Assembly (NCBI RefSeq): GCF_028993575.1
Contig: NZ_CP118615.1
Location: 4,369,001 to 4,433,000 of the forward strand
DNA length: 64,000 bases
Direction: 5' to 3'
Origin: Micromonospora cathayae
Lineage (GTDB): Bacteria; Actinomycetota; Actinomycetes; Mycobacteriales; Micromonosporaceae
The notes beneath the pieces were generated by a model. That model had not been told where the DNA came from, did not search any database, and was given only the letters and a program-made list of their open reading frames with translations. A program made the position numbers and the translations under genes. How positions within the stretch are numbered: the first letter of the stretch is position 1; every line of letters begins with the position of its first letter. Positions 41,707 through 50,584 of the stretch are shown one piece after another.

Positions 41707-42825
41707 GTGCCCCCTCGTACCCTCCGCCGCGCGGTGTCGGTCGGACTCGCGACCGCACTCCTGACGGCCACCGTCGCCTCGCCCGCCCACGCCCGTCCCG
41801 AGGACCGCCCCGTCACCGCCGCGGCCACCGCCGCCGTCTTCCCGATCGCCGACGACCTGGCCCGACAGCTCGCCGTCTCCCTCGCCGACCCGGCCACCCG
41901 CCGGGCGCTCGTCGCGGCCACCGCCACCGGCCCCGCCGACCTGCTCGGCGTCCGGTTCCCCGCCGCCGGTCCGGCCGGTCTGCGGGACGCCAACCAGCGC
42001 ATCCTGGCGGCCAAGGGGCTGCCGGCCGCCACCGGCTCCGTGCTGCGGGTACGGCTGGCCCACCCGGACATGCGGGCCGCCCTCGCCCGGGGCGTCGCGC
42101 CGGTGGTGGCGGCCACCCCCACCGACGACGCCCCGACCACCGTCACCGGGTACGACCGGACCGGCGCGACCGTCCGCTTCGACCCGGCCCGGGTGCCCAC
42201 CCGGCCGGTCCTGCTGGTGGAGGTGGACACCCGCCGGGCGCTGACGGCCGGCCTCACGCTGATGCGGTCCGAACTGGCCCGCCGGGGCATCACCGACAGC
42301 GCCACCGCCGCGCGGAACGCGGTGACCGCCACCGCCGGTTACTGGGCCACGAAGATCAACGCCGTCCGGCTCAACGACGACATGGAACCGTGGATCAAGG
42401 GCGACGCGGAGATCTACAGCCTGGTGGCCGGCTTCGGGCCCGACGGCAAGGCCACCGTCGACCTGGTGCAGATGCCGTACCTGAACAACGACGGCACCAG
42501 CTACTACCCGAACCAGCTCCTGGTGCACTTCAACGGGTACAAGTACAACCTCGCCGACGTGGTGATGATGGAGGACGACGGCGACACCAACTACCAGGCG
42601 CTGGTCCAGGCCATCGTCGGCGCGTTGCTGGTCATCGTGGACGGTGGCGTGTACCAGCCGCTGGTGAGCGCCATCCTGGACGCCATCCCGTCGTCCTGGT
42701 ACACCGACGACCCGGACTACGTGGACTCCTGGTACACCCTCTCCACCGCCAGCAGCGGCCGGCTCAACGGTGCGGCCGGCAACGGCTGGCTGGACGTGTC
42801 GCCGTACTTCGTGCAGCCGCTCTGA
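41707..42825 (+). CDS. Secreted DUF3103-like protein
   Basis: The 372-residue protein starts at GTG 41707 behind AGAGGAG. A signal peptide ends near AHA (residue 27). The mature protein has a variable N-terminal half and a conserved-looking C-terminal half (MPYLNNDGTSYYPNQLLVHFN and DVVMMEDDGDTNYQALV). It resembles the secreted DUF3103 family, of unknown function. The ORF remains open upstream to 41626, but the ribosome site and signal peptide fix the start. Confidence 0.7.
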   Translation: MPPRTLRRAVSVGLATALLTATVASPAHARPEDRPVTAAATAAVFPIADDLARQLAVSLADPATRRALVAATATGPADLLGVRFPAAGPAGLRDANQRILAAKGLPAATGSVLRVRLAHPDMRAALARGVAPVVAATPTDDAPTTVTGYDRTGATVRFDPARVPTRPVLLVEVDTRRALTAGLTLMRSELARRGITDSATAARNAVTATAGYWATKINAVRLNDDMEPWIKGDAEIYSLVAGFGPDGKATVDLVQMPYLNNDGTSYYPNQLLVHFNGYKYNLADVVMMEDDGDTNYQALVQAIVGALLVIVDGGVYQPLVSAILDAIPSSWYTDDPDYVDSWYTLSTASSGRLNGAAGNGWLDVSPYFVQPL

Positions 42826-42970
42826 CCCTGTCCTGCCGGCCGGTCCTCCCGGGGGCCGGCCGGCTGACGGATATCGGACCGGGCACGGCACCCACCGGAC
42901 GATCCGCCAGGGTTACCCTGAGCGTTGCTCGGATTCCGTACCGTGATCGAGGTGTCGGTGGTGACTCGGC

Positions 42971-43627
42971 GTGCCTGAAGCGGCCTGGTTGAAGCTGATC
43001 GGGGTGCTGCCCGGCCTGCTCTGGGTGGTCTTCGCCACCGTCGTCTTCTTCACCCTCCGCTCCGGGCTGGTCGGTCAGCTGGACCGGCTGACCGCCCTGC
43101 GCACCCCGTTCGGGGAAGCCGACTTCGCCGCCGGCCTGGCGTTGCTCGAGGAGGCCGAGCAGCGCGCCGGCACCAGCGCGCCGCTGTCGCCCCAGCAACG
43201 CCGGGCCGTGGTCAACCGGCTCGACCACGCGGCGGCCTGCCTCAAGGACGGCCGACTGCTCTGGGTGGACGACAACCCCGCGTTCAACCAGCCGATCGTG
43301 CGGCTGCTGGAACGCTCCGGCATGACCGTCGACCTGGCCCGCAGCACCGAGGAGGCGCTGACCAGGATCGACCGGCACGGGTACGACCTGCTGATCACCG
43401 ACGTCCGGCGGGGCGACGACGACCAGGCGGGCATCCGGCTGGTGACCGAGGTGGCCCGGCGGCGGCCGGCCCTGCCCATCGTGATCTTCACCGCCGGCTT
43501 CGATCCCCGACGCGGCGTCGACCCGGCGGTCTTCGCGTACACCACCGACGTGGACGAGGTCGTGCACTACGTCATCGACATCATGGAACGGCTCCGGTTC
43601 GGCAGCCGGTTCAGCCGGGCCTCCTGA
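42971..43627 (+). CDS. Membrane-tethered response-regulator receiver protein
   Basis: The 218-residue protein has one N-terminal transmembrane helix (about 7-29), a helical linker and a receiver domain (about 94-205). Acidic pair D100-D101, phosphoacceptor D144 (LITDV) and T174 (IFTAG) are present. The conserved Lys after the switch Thr is not visible, so phosphorylation chemistry may be altered. There is no output domain and no kinase gene in the window. It may be an orphan receiver that signals at the membrane. GTG 42971 start. Confidence 0.75.
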   Translation: MPEAAWLKLIGVLPGLLWVVFATVVFFTLRSGLVGQLDRLTALRTPFGEADFAAGLALLEEAEQRAGTSAPLSPQQRRAVVNRLDHAAACLKDGRLLWVDDNPAFNQPIVRLLERSGMTVDLARSTEEALTRIDRHGYDLLITDVRRGDDDQAGIRLVTEVARRRPALPIVIFTAGFDPRRGVDPAVFAYTTDVDEVVHYVIDIMERLRFGSRFSRAS

Positions 43628-43661
43628 CCGCCCGTCCACCCGGAACCTGGAGAGGGCCGCC

Positions 43662-44354
43662 ATGCCACGCGTCCGGTCGTACACCCGCCGGGACGGCGTC
43701 CGGGTCCGGGCCCACCAGCGCCGGGCCCGCGGACGGTCCACCCGGCGGCGGTCGGCCGGCGGAGGGCAGACCGGGCCGGTGCTCGCCGGGCTCGGTGGCC
43801 TGGTCGCGCTGGTGATAGTCGTCGACCTGGTCCGGCGGCATCCGTACCGGGCGGCGGCGGTGGCGGCGTTGCTGGTCGCCGGGGCGGTGGCGGTCGCCGT
43901 GGCGCTGTCGCGGCGGCAGGCCCGGCGGCGTGCCGAGCAGGCCGAACGGGACCGGCTCGTCGCGGTCACCGACCCGATGACCGGCGCGGAGTTCGAACGG
44001 TGGTTCGCCCGGCTGCTGGCCGGCTCCGGGTTCACCGACGTCCGGGTCTGCGGTGGGGCCGGTGACCGGGGCGCCGACGTGCTCGCCACCGCCCCGGACG
44101 GTCGGCGGGTGGTGGTGCAGTGCAAGCGGCGGCACCCCGGCAACCGGGTGGACAGCGCGGCGATCCAGCGGTTCGCCGGCACCTGCCGGACGGTGCACCG
44201 GGGTGAGCTGTGCCTGATCGTCACGAACGGCTTCTTCACCAACGGCGACGGTCGCCGGTTCGCCCGGCAGGTCGGCATCGTCCTGGTCGACCGGGACGCG
44301 CTCGAGACGTGGGCGTACACCGCCGTTCCGCCGGCCGACCTGCTCCGGCCCTGA
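43662..44354 (+). CDS. Membrane-tethered Mrr-like restriction endonuclease domain protein
   Basis: The 230-residue protein has a basic N-terminus, two transmembrane helices (about 38-56 and 63-82) and an Mrr_cat-type nuclease domain (about 105-225). PD-(D/E)xK residues: E113 region, D139 in GADV, and Q153-C-K155 in VVQCKRR. The family cleaves DNA, often modified DNA; membrane tethering and lack of a specificity or methylase gene argue against a classical restriction system. It follows the membrane receiver gene by 35 bases. Confidence 0.8.
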   Translation: MPRVRSYTRRDGVRVRAHQRRARGRSTRRRSAGGGQTGPVLAGLGGLVALVIVVDLVRRHPYRAAAVAALLVAGAVAVAVALSRRQARRRAEQAERDRLVAVTDPMTGAEFERWFARLLAGSGFTDVRVCGGAGDRGADVLATAPDGRRVVVQCKRRHPGNRVDSAAIQRFAGTCRTVHRGELCLIVTNGFFTNGDGRRFARQVGIVLVDRDALETWAYTAVPPADLLRP

Positions 44355-44450
44355 CCGGTCCGCTCCCCGAGCCGACCCGGCCGTGGCGGTCGGCCGCCCG
44401 GGTGCCGTCAGGGGCGGCGTCGGCACCGTGGGTGTTCCTAGACTGGCCCG

Positions 44451-46025
44451 ATGCGGAGTCGCGCGACGGTGGCACTGTGGTCGGTGTTCGGCGTGGTGGC
44501 GATCGTCTCGTCGGTGCTCGTGCTGCGCCGGCCCGCCGGCGACCGCCTGTCGGACCTGCACATCTACCACGGCGCGGTACGTCACCTCCAGGCCGGCGGT
44601 GAGCTGTACGCGTACGTCGCCGAGAACGGCGGCCCGTTCACGTACCCGCCGTTCGCGGCGCTGCTGTTCTGGCCGCTCGGCCTGCTGCCCGAGGGGGTGG
44701 TCCAGCCGTTCTGGCTCGCCGGCACCTGCGCGGCGGTCGTGGCGATCGCGGCGGCGCTCGGGTGGGCGAGGGTCCTTCCGGTCGAGCGACGCCAGGTGGC
44801 CGTGGCCGTCACCGCCTGCGTGCTGATGCTCTCCGCGCCGGTGCAGAGTAACCTGCGCTTCGGCCAGGTGAGCATCGTGATCGTGCTGCTGGCGCTGGTG
44901 GACGGGTTGGGGCTCACCCCGGCCCGGTTCCGGGGAGCGCTGGTCGGGCTCGCCGCCGCCGTCAAGCTGACCCCGCTGCTGTTCGTGGTCTACCTGCTGG
45001 CCGTCGGCCGGTACCGGGACGCCGGCCGGGCGGTCGTCGCCTTCGTCGGCGGTGCGCTGGTCGCCGCCGTGGTCCTGCCCGCCGAGAGCTGGACGTTCTG
45101 GGCCGGCACGATGCTCGACACGGCCCGGATCGGTGACCTCGCCTCGCTGGGCAACCAGTCCGTGCACGGCATGCTGCTGCGGGTGGGGGTGCCCGCGGGG
45201 ACGCTGCCGCTGCTGTGGGCGGCACTCGTGGCGGTCATCTGTGCGGTGGCCCTGCTGCGGGCCCGGCACCTGCACCTCGACGGCCGGCCGGGGCACGCGG
45301 TGGTCCTGGTCGGCTGTGCGACGGTGGCCGCGTCGCCGGTGTCCTGGACCCACCACCAGATCTGGCCGGTGCTGGCGGCGATGCTGCTGGTCGGCGCGCG
45401 GGGCGTGACGCAGCGGGTCGCGGGCGGGGCGCTGCTCACCGTCCTGGTGCTCTCGCTGGGGGTGCTGCTGAGCCGGGTCGCACCGACCCCGGGTGTGCAG
45501 TTCCTCCTGGAGAACGCCCGGACGCTCGGTACCGTCGCCCTCTGCCTGGCCGGGTTCGGCGGGGTGGCGGTCGCGGCGGCCCGCCCGGCGGCCCGGGTGT
45601 GGTCGCGGGTGGCCGTGGCCGGGGCGGTAGCGCTGGCGTTCTTCGCGGTGCAGCCGCTGCCCGCCGGGGCCGACCCGACGTTCAAGGCGTACACCAGGGC
45701 GGACGTGGACAACCCCCGGTACTTCTTCGTCTGCCGCAGTCAACGCCAGTGCGGCGAACTGGCGGCGTCCGGCCGGCCGATCACCTTCGGCCTCGCCACC
45801 GAGCGGACGAAGGTACGGGTCAACGGGGTGGTGGACCCGACGGTGGGCCGGCTGGAGTACCGTTCCGCGCCCGGTGGCCGGCCCCGGTCCATCCCGCTGG
45901 TCGAGGCGTACCCGGGGCAGTGGATGTTCTCGTTCCGCAGCGCGAACCTCGCGCACGGTCGGCTGGTCGCCTACGGCGTGGACGGCGCGCTGATCGCCAC
46001 GTACACCGAGTTCCGGTCCGGCTAG
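44451..46025 (+). CDS. GT87 family mannosyltransferase-like membrane protein
   Basis: The 524-residue protein has about ten predicted helices. Early loop DLHIYHGAVRHLQAG with Asp, then YPPFAALLFWPLG, is typical of GT87 (DUF2029) polyprenol-phosphate-mannose alpha-1,2-mannosyltransferases that build lipoglycans in actinobacteria. Unusually, a C-terminal soluble domain (about 400-524; DNPRYFFVCRSQRQC) follows the last helix. A 64-bp copy of its codons 359-380 region lies downstream at 48033. Confidence 0.85.
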   Translation: MRSRATVALWSVFGVVAIVSSVLVLRRPAGDRLSDLHIYHGAVRHLQAGGELYAYVAENGGPFTYPPFAALLFWPLGLLPEGVVQPFWLAGTCAAVVAIAAALGWARVLPVERRQVAVAVTACVLMLSAPVQSNLRFGQVSIVIVLLALVDGLGLTPARFRGALVGLAAAVKLTPLLFVVYLLAVGRYRDAGRAVVAFVGGALVAAVVLPAESWTFWAGTMLDTARIGDLASLGNQSVHGMLLRVGVPAGTLPLLWAALVAVICAVALLRARHLHLDGRPGHAVVLVGCATVAASPVSWTHHQIWPVLAAMLLVGARGVTQRVAGGALLTVLVLSLGVLLSRVAPTPGVQFLLENARTLGTVALCLAGFGGVAVAAARPAARVWSRVAVAGAVALAFFAVQPLPAGADPTFKAYTRADVDNPRYFFVCRSQRQCGELAASGRPITFGLATERTKVRVNGVVDPTVGRLEYRSAPGGRPRSIPLVEAYPGQWMFSFRSANLAHGRLVAYGVDGALIATYTEFRSG

Positions 46026-46095
46026 GGCCGCGTGTCGACGTCCCCGGTCGGCCGGGCGGGATCGGCTGACCCGGCGCCGGGGCCGGTCAGCCCGC

Positions 46096-46704
46096 TCAGC
46101 CCTTCAGCCAGATCGAGGCCCGCTTGAGGTACGCGAGTTGCGCGGCGAAGGCGACCAGGACGACCGCCACACCGAGCGCGATCGCCAGCGGGACGGATCC
46201 GGTGACCGTTCCGGCCAGCAGGGTCGCGCCCAGGCCGATCAGCAGCGCGTTGACCGCGCCCACCATGGCCGCCGTGGTCAGCAGCAGTTGCCAGCGGGAC
46301 GTGCGGCCACCCACCGCCGCCGCCATCGTCCGGGTGTCGTCTCCGCTGGCCACCGCGTCGGCGAAGAAGTCGTGCCCGTCGGTGAACTGGCGGTGGTAGT
46401 AGGCGCGGATCCGTTGGATGCGCCTGAGGTCGAGCGAGTTCTCCACCATGTTCTCCGCCAGTCGGGCGAAGGTGAACAGGCCGGTGATCACCAGGGCCGG
46501 CAGCACCGCGCCGAGGTACGGCTTGATCAGCTGGCTGCTGCTGGAGACGAAGCCCAACCCGATCAGCGCGGCGGACAGCAGGGACAGGAACACCGTCGCC
46601 CGCCCGACGGACTCGGTGATCGTGGCGCTGCGCGAGGTCTGGAGCACGAAGTGCTCGGTGGTCAGGGCGGTGAGCAGCCCCTGCTCGCGTGCGTCCTGGT
46701 CCAT
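46096..46704 (-). CDS. Four-helix membrane protein of unknown function
   Basis: The 202-residue protein starts at ATG 46704 behind GGAGGG on the minus strand. Two pairs of hydrophobic helices (about 33-50, 65-80 and 140-160, 170-190) flank a soluble region with RIRAYYHRQF. No family recognised. It converges with the GT87 gene and is divergent to the chitinase. Confidence 0.6.
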   Translation of the reverse strand: MDQDAREQGLLTALTTEHFVLQTSRSATITESVGRATVFLSLLSAALIGLGFVSSSSQLIKPYLGAVLPALVITGLFTFARLAENMVENSLDLRRIQRIRAYYHRQFTDGHDFFADAVASGDDTRTMAAAVGGRTSRWQLLLTTAAMVGAVNALLIGLGATLLAGTVTGSVPLAIALGVAVVLVAFAAQLAYLKRASIWLKG

Positions 46705-46808
46705 GTGACCGTCCCTCCGGTGCCGACCGCCCTCCCATCGTCGGAGACGGGGAGCCGGACCGGCGGGACATCGCGGAAACTGCGGCGGCGGGCCACGGCC
46801 GGGCGCTA

Positions 46809-46840
46809 ACAGTAAAGTTTATGAACAGAACGTGTTACAG
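46809..46840. promoter_or_regulatory. AT-rich promoter patch before the chitinase
   Basis: AACAGTAAAGTTTATGAAC followed by GTGTTACAG is a distinct AT-rich island 60-90 bases before the chitinase start. TAAAGTTTA is close to palindromic. Promoter patches with this TAAAGTTTA form precede several actinobacterial secreted hydrolase genes; here it is only a candidate. Confidence 0.4.
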
Positions 46841-46901
46841 TCACTCTCATCGATGGGGGTCGCCTGTCGTCGGCCGCCGCATCCCGGGAAGGAGTGACCA
46901 C

Positions 46902-47975
46902 ATGTCAAGACTGCGCGCCCTGGTCGCGCTCGCGGCACTGGTTGTCGCCGGTGGACTCGTGGCGATCGTCCCGTCGACCCCCGCGTCCGCGGCCACCTGC
47001 GCGGCCTCGTGGCAGGCGTCGGCCGTGTACTGGCAGGGTGACCAGGTCTCCCACCACGGACGCAACTACCAGGCGAAGTGGTGGACCCAGAACGAGGCGC
47101 CGCCGGGCACCACCGGCGTCTGGCAGGACCTCGGCGCGTGCGGCGGCAGCACCCCGCCGCCCGGCGGGACCTGCACCCACCCCAACTGGGTCGCCGGCAC
47201 CTGGTACCCGGCCGGCAGCATCGTGCGCTACACCAACGGCCTGTACTACATCGCCGAGCACGACAACCCGGGCTACGACCCGGTCATCAGCACCTGGTAC
47301 TGGGAGCCGTACACCTGCAGCGGCCAGCCGCCCACCACCCCACCCGCCAACCCCGGCGGTTTCGTGGTCACCGAGGCGCAGTTCCAGCAGATGTTCCCGA
47401 GCCGGAACCCCTTCTACACCTACGCCGGTCTCGTCGCCGCCCTCAGCGCCTACCCCGCGTTCACCACGACCGGCAGCGCCACCACCCAGCGGCAGGAGGC
47501 GGCGGCCTTCCTGGCGAACGTGTACCACGAGACCGGCGGGCTCGTGCACATCGTGGAGCAGAACACCGCCAACTACCCGCACTACTGCGACGCCGGCCAG
47601 CCCTACGGCTGCCCCGCCGGGCAGGCCGCCTACTACGGGCGCGGGCCGATCCAGTTGAGCTGGAACTTCAACTACAACGCCGCCGGCAACGCCCTCGGGC
47701 TGCCCCTGCTGACCAACCCCTGGCTGGTGCAGAACGACGCGGCGGTGGCCTGGAAGACCGCCGTCTGGTACTGGATGACCCAGAACGGGCCCGGCACCAT
47801 GACCGCCCACCAGGCGATGGTCACCGGGGCCGGTTTCGGCGAGACCATCCGCAGCATCAACGGCTCGATCGAGTGCAACGGTGGGAACCCCGCCCAGGTG
47901 CAGAGCCGGGTCACCAGGTACCAGCAGTTCGTCGGCGTCCTCGGCGTACCGGCCGGGCCCAACCTGTACTGCTGA
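46902..47975 (+). CDS. Secreted GH19 chitinase with two CBM5/12-like domains
   Basis: The 357-residue protein starts behind GAAGGAGTG. Signal peptide to about residue 31, two chitin-binding CBM5/12-like domains (about 36-78 and 87-136; each with the SxVYxxGDxV/AKWWTQNE-type pattern) and a GH19 catalytic domain (about 150-357). The catalytic acid and base are E210 (VYHETGGL) and E219 (IVEQN), and the substrate loop YYGRGPIQLSWNFNY is present. GH19 enzymes hydrolyse chitin with inversion. It is monocistronic, with a strong terminator after it. Confidence 0.93.
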   Translation: MSRLRALVALAALVVAGGLVAIVPSTPASAATCAASWQASAVYWQGDQVSHHGRNYQAKWWTQNEAPPGTTGVWQDLGACGGSTPPPGGTCTHPNWVAGTWYPAGSIVRYTNGLYYIAEHDNPGYDPVISTWYWEPYTCSGQPPTTPPANPGGFVVTEAQFQQMFPSRNPFYTYAGLVAALSAYPAFTTTGSATTQRQEAAAFLANVYHETGGLVHIVEQNTANYPHYCDAGQPYGCPAGQAAYYGRGPIQLSWNFNYNAAGNALGLPLLTNPWLVQNDAAVAWKTAVWYWMTQNGPGTMTAHQAMVTGAGFGETIRSINGSIECNGGNPAQVQSRVTRYQQFVGVLGVPAGPNLYC

Positions 47976-47985
47976 TCCGCGGCCG

Positions 47986-48020
47986 GGCCCCGGTGTCGCC
48001 GCAGCGGCGACGCCGGGGCC
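47986..48020 (+). terminator. Hairpin terminator after the chitinase
   Basis: GGCCCCGGTGTCGCCGC pairs with GCGGCGACGCCGGGGCC (one G-T pair) with almost no loop. It starts 10 bases after the stop. Confidence 0.7.
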
Positions 48021-48032
48021 GGACCTGACGGG

Positions 48033-48096
48033 TCGGTATCGTCGCCCTCTGCCTGGCCGGGTTCGGCGGGCTGGCGGTCGTGGCGGCCCGCCCGGC
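48033..48096 (+). pseudogene. 64-bp relic of the GT87 gene in the gap before the SGNH hydrolase
   Basis: This stretch matches 45526-45589, inside the GT87 gene, at all but about 4-5 positions across 64 bases, including an unbroken 29-base run (48041 onwards). It translates in the GT87 frame as VALCLAGFGG then LAVVAARPA. Nothing of the rest of GT87 is left, so it looks like a gene-fragment relic or small transposed duplication. The remaining gap to 48255 shows no other gene. Confidence 0.65.
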
Positions 48097-48255
48097 CCGT
48101 CGGAGAACCGGCGGTCAGGTCCGGCGGTGGTGACCTGTGCGGGCCCGGCCAGATCCCGTACCATGCGCCTCAATCATCGTTGCGCATCGATGTCTTTGTC
48201 GCGGGCTTCCGGTCCGGACCTGCCGTCGTGCCCATGCCGAAGGAGGCGTACCCGG

Positions 48256-50082
48256 ATGGCCCAGTTCCGCCGAAGGGTGCTCGGGAATCCCCTGCCCGAC
48301 CGGCGTCCCGGCCCGCGCCGGCGACCGGTCCGGCTGATGTCCAGCCTGGTCGGTGCCGCGCTGGTGGTCGCCGCCCTGCCCCTGCTGATCGTCCCCGAGC
48401 AGGCGCACACCGACCCGCAGCAGGCGGCGGCCGCCCTGGCCGGCGAGCCCTGCACCCGCACCATCGAGGGGACCGAGTGGACCTTCGACCCGTGCATCCC
48501 CGAGGGCGAGCCGCTCCCCGACGACGTACTCGCCGATCTCGAACTGGTCCGCCGGGAGCGCTGTGGCGGCCTCACCCCCACACCCAGCCCCAGCCCCAGT
48601 CCCACGTCCACGTCCGGCGTCGGCCCGACGGGGCTGCCGGTCCCGACGACCGTTCAGCCGTTCTCCACCGGCCCGGTCAGCCCGTCACCGACCTGGTCGG
48701 CGACCCCGATCCCGACGGAAAGCCCGCTGCCGTCGGGTAGTCCGCTGCCGTCGGGTAGTCCGTTCCCGACGGGGAGTCCGGTGCCGTCGTCGACCGGATC
48801 ATCGTCGGCCAGCCCGTGTCCGACCGGTTGGCCGACCCCGCCGCCCACCACCACGCCGACGCCGACCCCCACCGGTGGGCCGACGACCACGCCGACCCCG
48901 ACCGGCGTGCCCACCACCACGCCCACCGGCGTCCCGACGGCCAGCCCGACCGCGTCGCCCACCACCGCCTGCCCGCCGGTCGTCGGCCCCGGGGCGACGG
49001 AGGGCACCCTGAAGGAGGCGGGACAGGACCGCGTCGACTGCCGTGACCCCAAGGAGATCAAGGAGCCGGTGGTCCTGGTGGCGACCGGTGACTCCCTCAC
49101 CTCCGCGCACCACCAGTTCGGTTTCGGCGGCATGTGCCATAACACGTCCTTCGACGACGTCCGCAGGCTGGTCGGCAACAACGGCGTGTTCAGCTACGCC
49201 GGCCGGTACACCAGGGACCTCAACGCGAACGTGGTGGAGTACTACAACTTCGCCCGCACCGGATTCGGCACCGGCGACATGCTCGCCCCGCCGGCCGGCA
49301 AGACCGACTCCTGCGGCAACCCGTGGGCGCGGGCGGCCAGCCCGGTCGGCCTGTCCGACGCGGTGGTCCGCAAGGCCAAGGCGGCCGGGCACAAGGCGTA
49401 CTACGTGACGACCGGAGGGGTGAACAACACCAACTGGACGAAGGTGCTGGAGGGGCTGATCACCTGCCGGGCCATCGAGTTCCTCCAGAACGCCGTCCCG
49501 CGCAGCACGTTCAGTTGGAACTCGGTCAACGGCCGGGCCGGCATCGTCACCGACGGGGGCGGCTGCACCCTGCGGGTCCGCAACCCCAACCCGTTCGGCG
49601 CGGACTTCTTCTGGCGGACCGGGGTGCCGAAGTACGACGGGCCGGCGCAGTACCCGGGGATCACCAAGGACGTGGCGAAGGTGGTGGACACCCTGGTCCG
49701 GGCCGGCGCGGACAAGGTCGTCTGGATGCTGTACTACGACATCAACCCGGCGAACGTCGACGTGGCGAACTACGGGTGGAAGGTGCTGCGCGGGGCCGCC
49801 CCGCAGTGGATCGTCGACCTGGCCCCGCCGGTCGTCACCCCGAACCTGCAACCGGTGGTCGATCCGCTGTGGGTCGGCGCGGTCCGTACCGTCACCACCG
49901 ACCTGAACAAGGCGATCACGGCCGGCATCCCGGCCAACGCCCGGGTCCGGGCCGAGCCGGCTCCGGCGCTGGCCGCCGCCGACATCCAGAGCACCGCGAA
50001 GGGCGGCTCCCCGCACCCGTCGGCGGACGGGCAGACCAAACTCGCCAAGAGCCTCGACGGGGCGTTCAAGGCGTTGCCCTGA
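48256..50082 (+). CDS. Secreted SGNH/GDSL hydrolase with Pro/Ser/Thr-rich linker
   Basis: The 608-residue protein starts behind AAGGAGGCG. A basic N-terminus and one hydrophobic helix (about 29-47) secrete or anchor it. A small Cys-containing segment leads into a long Pro/Ser/Thr linker (about 98-240) with PSGSP repeats. The SGNH hydrolase domain (about 270-608) has S280 in ATGDSLTS and H587 in GSPHPSADG, the block I serine and block V histidine. Substrate is unknown; family members deacetylate or de-esterify polysaccharides or lipids. The linker suggests reach through the cell wall. Confidence 0.83.
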   Translation: MAQFRRRVLGNPLPDRRPGPRRRPVRLMSSLVGAALVVAALPLLIVPEQAHTDPQQAAAALAGEPCTRTIEGTEWTFDPCIPEGEPLPDDVLADLELVRRERCGGLTPTPSPSPSPTSTSGVGPTGLPVPTTVQPFSTGPVSPSPTWSATPIPTESPLPSGSPLPSGSPFPTGSPVPSSTGSSSASPCPTGWPTPPPTTTPTPTPTGGPTTTPTPTGVPTTTPTGVPTASPTASPTTACPPVVGPGATEGTLKEAGQDRVDCRDPKEIKEPVVLVATGDSLTSAHHQFGFGGMCHNTSFDDVRRLVGNNGVFSYAGRYTRDLNANVVEYYNFARTGFGTGDMLAPPAGKTDSCGNPWARAASPVGLSDAVVRKAKAAGHKAYYVTTGGVNNTNWTKVLEGLITCRAIEFLQNAVPRSTFSWNSVNGRAGIVTDGGGCTLRVRNPNPFGADFFWRTGVPKYDGPAQYPGITKDVAKVVDTLVRAGADKVVWMLYYDINPANVDVANYGWKVLRGAAPQWIVDLAPPVVTPNLQPVVDPLWVGAVRTVTTDLNKAITAGIPANARVRAEPAPALAAADIQSTAKGGSPHPSADGQTKLAKSLDGAFKALP

Positions 50083-50169
50083 CCGGCGGCCGCAGACCGG
50101 TGGTACCCGACGGGTGGCCCGACCGCAGGTCGCCGGCCCGGGCACCCGTCGGCGGCGATGATGGGGGGC

Positions 50170-50535
50170 ATGACCGAGGACCTGCGGGGGCGTACCGCGA
50201 GTGAGGTGCTCGACGACCATCTGCGGCTGGCCGCCGAGCACCGGTACGCCGAGGACATCGCGCGCAACGTCGCCCCGGACTGTGTGGTGTTGGAACGGCG
50301 GGGGGTGTTCCGGGGGCCGGAGGGGGCCTCGACGCTGGCCCGCTGGCTGGGCGAGGAACTGCCGGGGGCCCGGTTCACGTACACGAACGTGCTGGCGGAC
50401 GGGCGGATCGGGTTGCTGGAGTGGACGGCCGACGCCGACGGCGCCCGGGTCCGTGACGGGGTGGACTCCTACGTGATCGAGAACGGCTGGATCGTCGCCC
50501 AGACCATCCACTACACGGTGGAGTCGACGCGCTGA
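50170..50535 (+). CDS. SnoaL/NTF2-like small protein
   Basis: About 121 residues from ATG 50170 with GGGGGG just upstream; ATGs at 50158 and 50161 are also in frame. The ASEVLDDHLRLAAEHRYAEDIARN start and VLERRGVFRGPEGA are typical of the NTF2/SnoaL cone fold (polyketide cyclase-like, limonene-epoxide-hydrolase-like). Function open. Confidence 0.8.
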   Translation: MTEDLRGRTASEVLDDHLRLAAEHRYAEDIARNVAPDCVVLERRGVFRGPEGASTLARWLGEELPGARFTYTNVLADGRIGLLEWTADADGARVRDGVDSYVIENGWIVAQTIHYTVESTR

Positions 50536-50540
50536 GCCCT

Positions 50541-50584
50541 TCTCACAACTGTCTCACAACTGTCTCATAATCGTCTCGAAATCT
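50541..50584. repeat. Four-unit 11-bp tandem repeat between convergent genes
   Basis: Units are TCTCACAACTG, TCTCACAACTG, TCTCATAATCG and TCTCGAAATCT. The period is one helical turn and the first base triplets TCTC are kept in all four. The array lies between the stop at 50535 and the TetR stop at 50584, so it is not in a promoter. Confidence 0.75.

Noticed and set aside
42971-43627. Classical two-component regulator
   Set aside because: No output domain and no kinase gene are present, and the conserved Lys is missing.
43662-44354. Complete restriction-modification system
   Set aside because: There is no methylase or specificity gene in the neighbourhood, and the nuclease is membrane-anchored.
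48720-48960. Minisatellite in the SGNH gene
   Set aside because: Repeats such as PLPSGS encode the Pro/Ser/Thr linker and stay in frame; they are coding low complexity and not a separate element.
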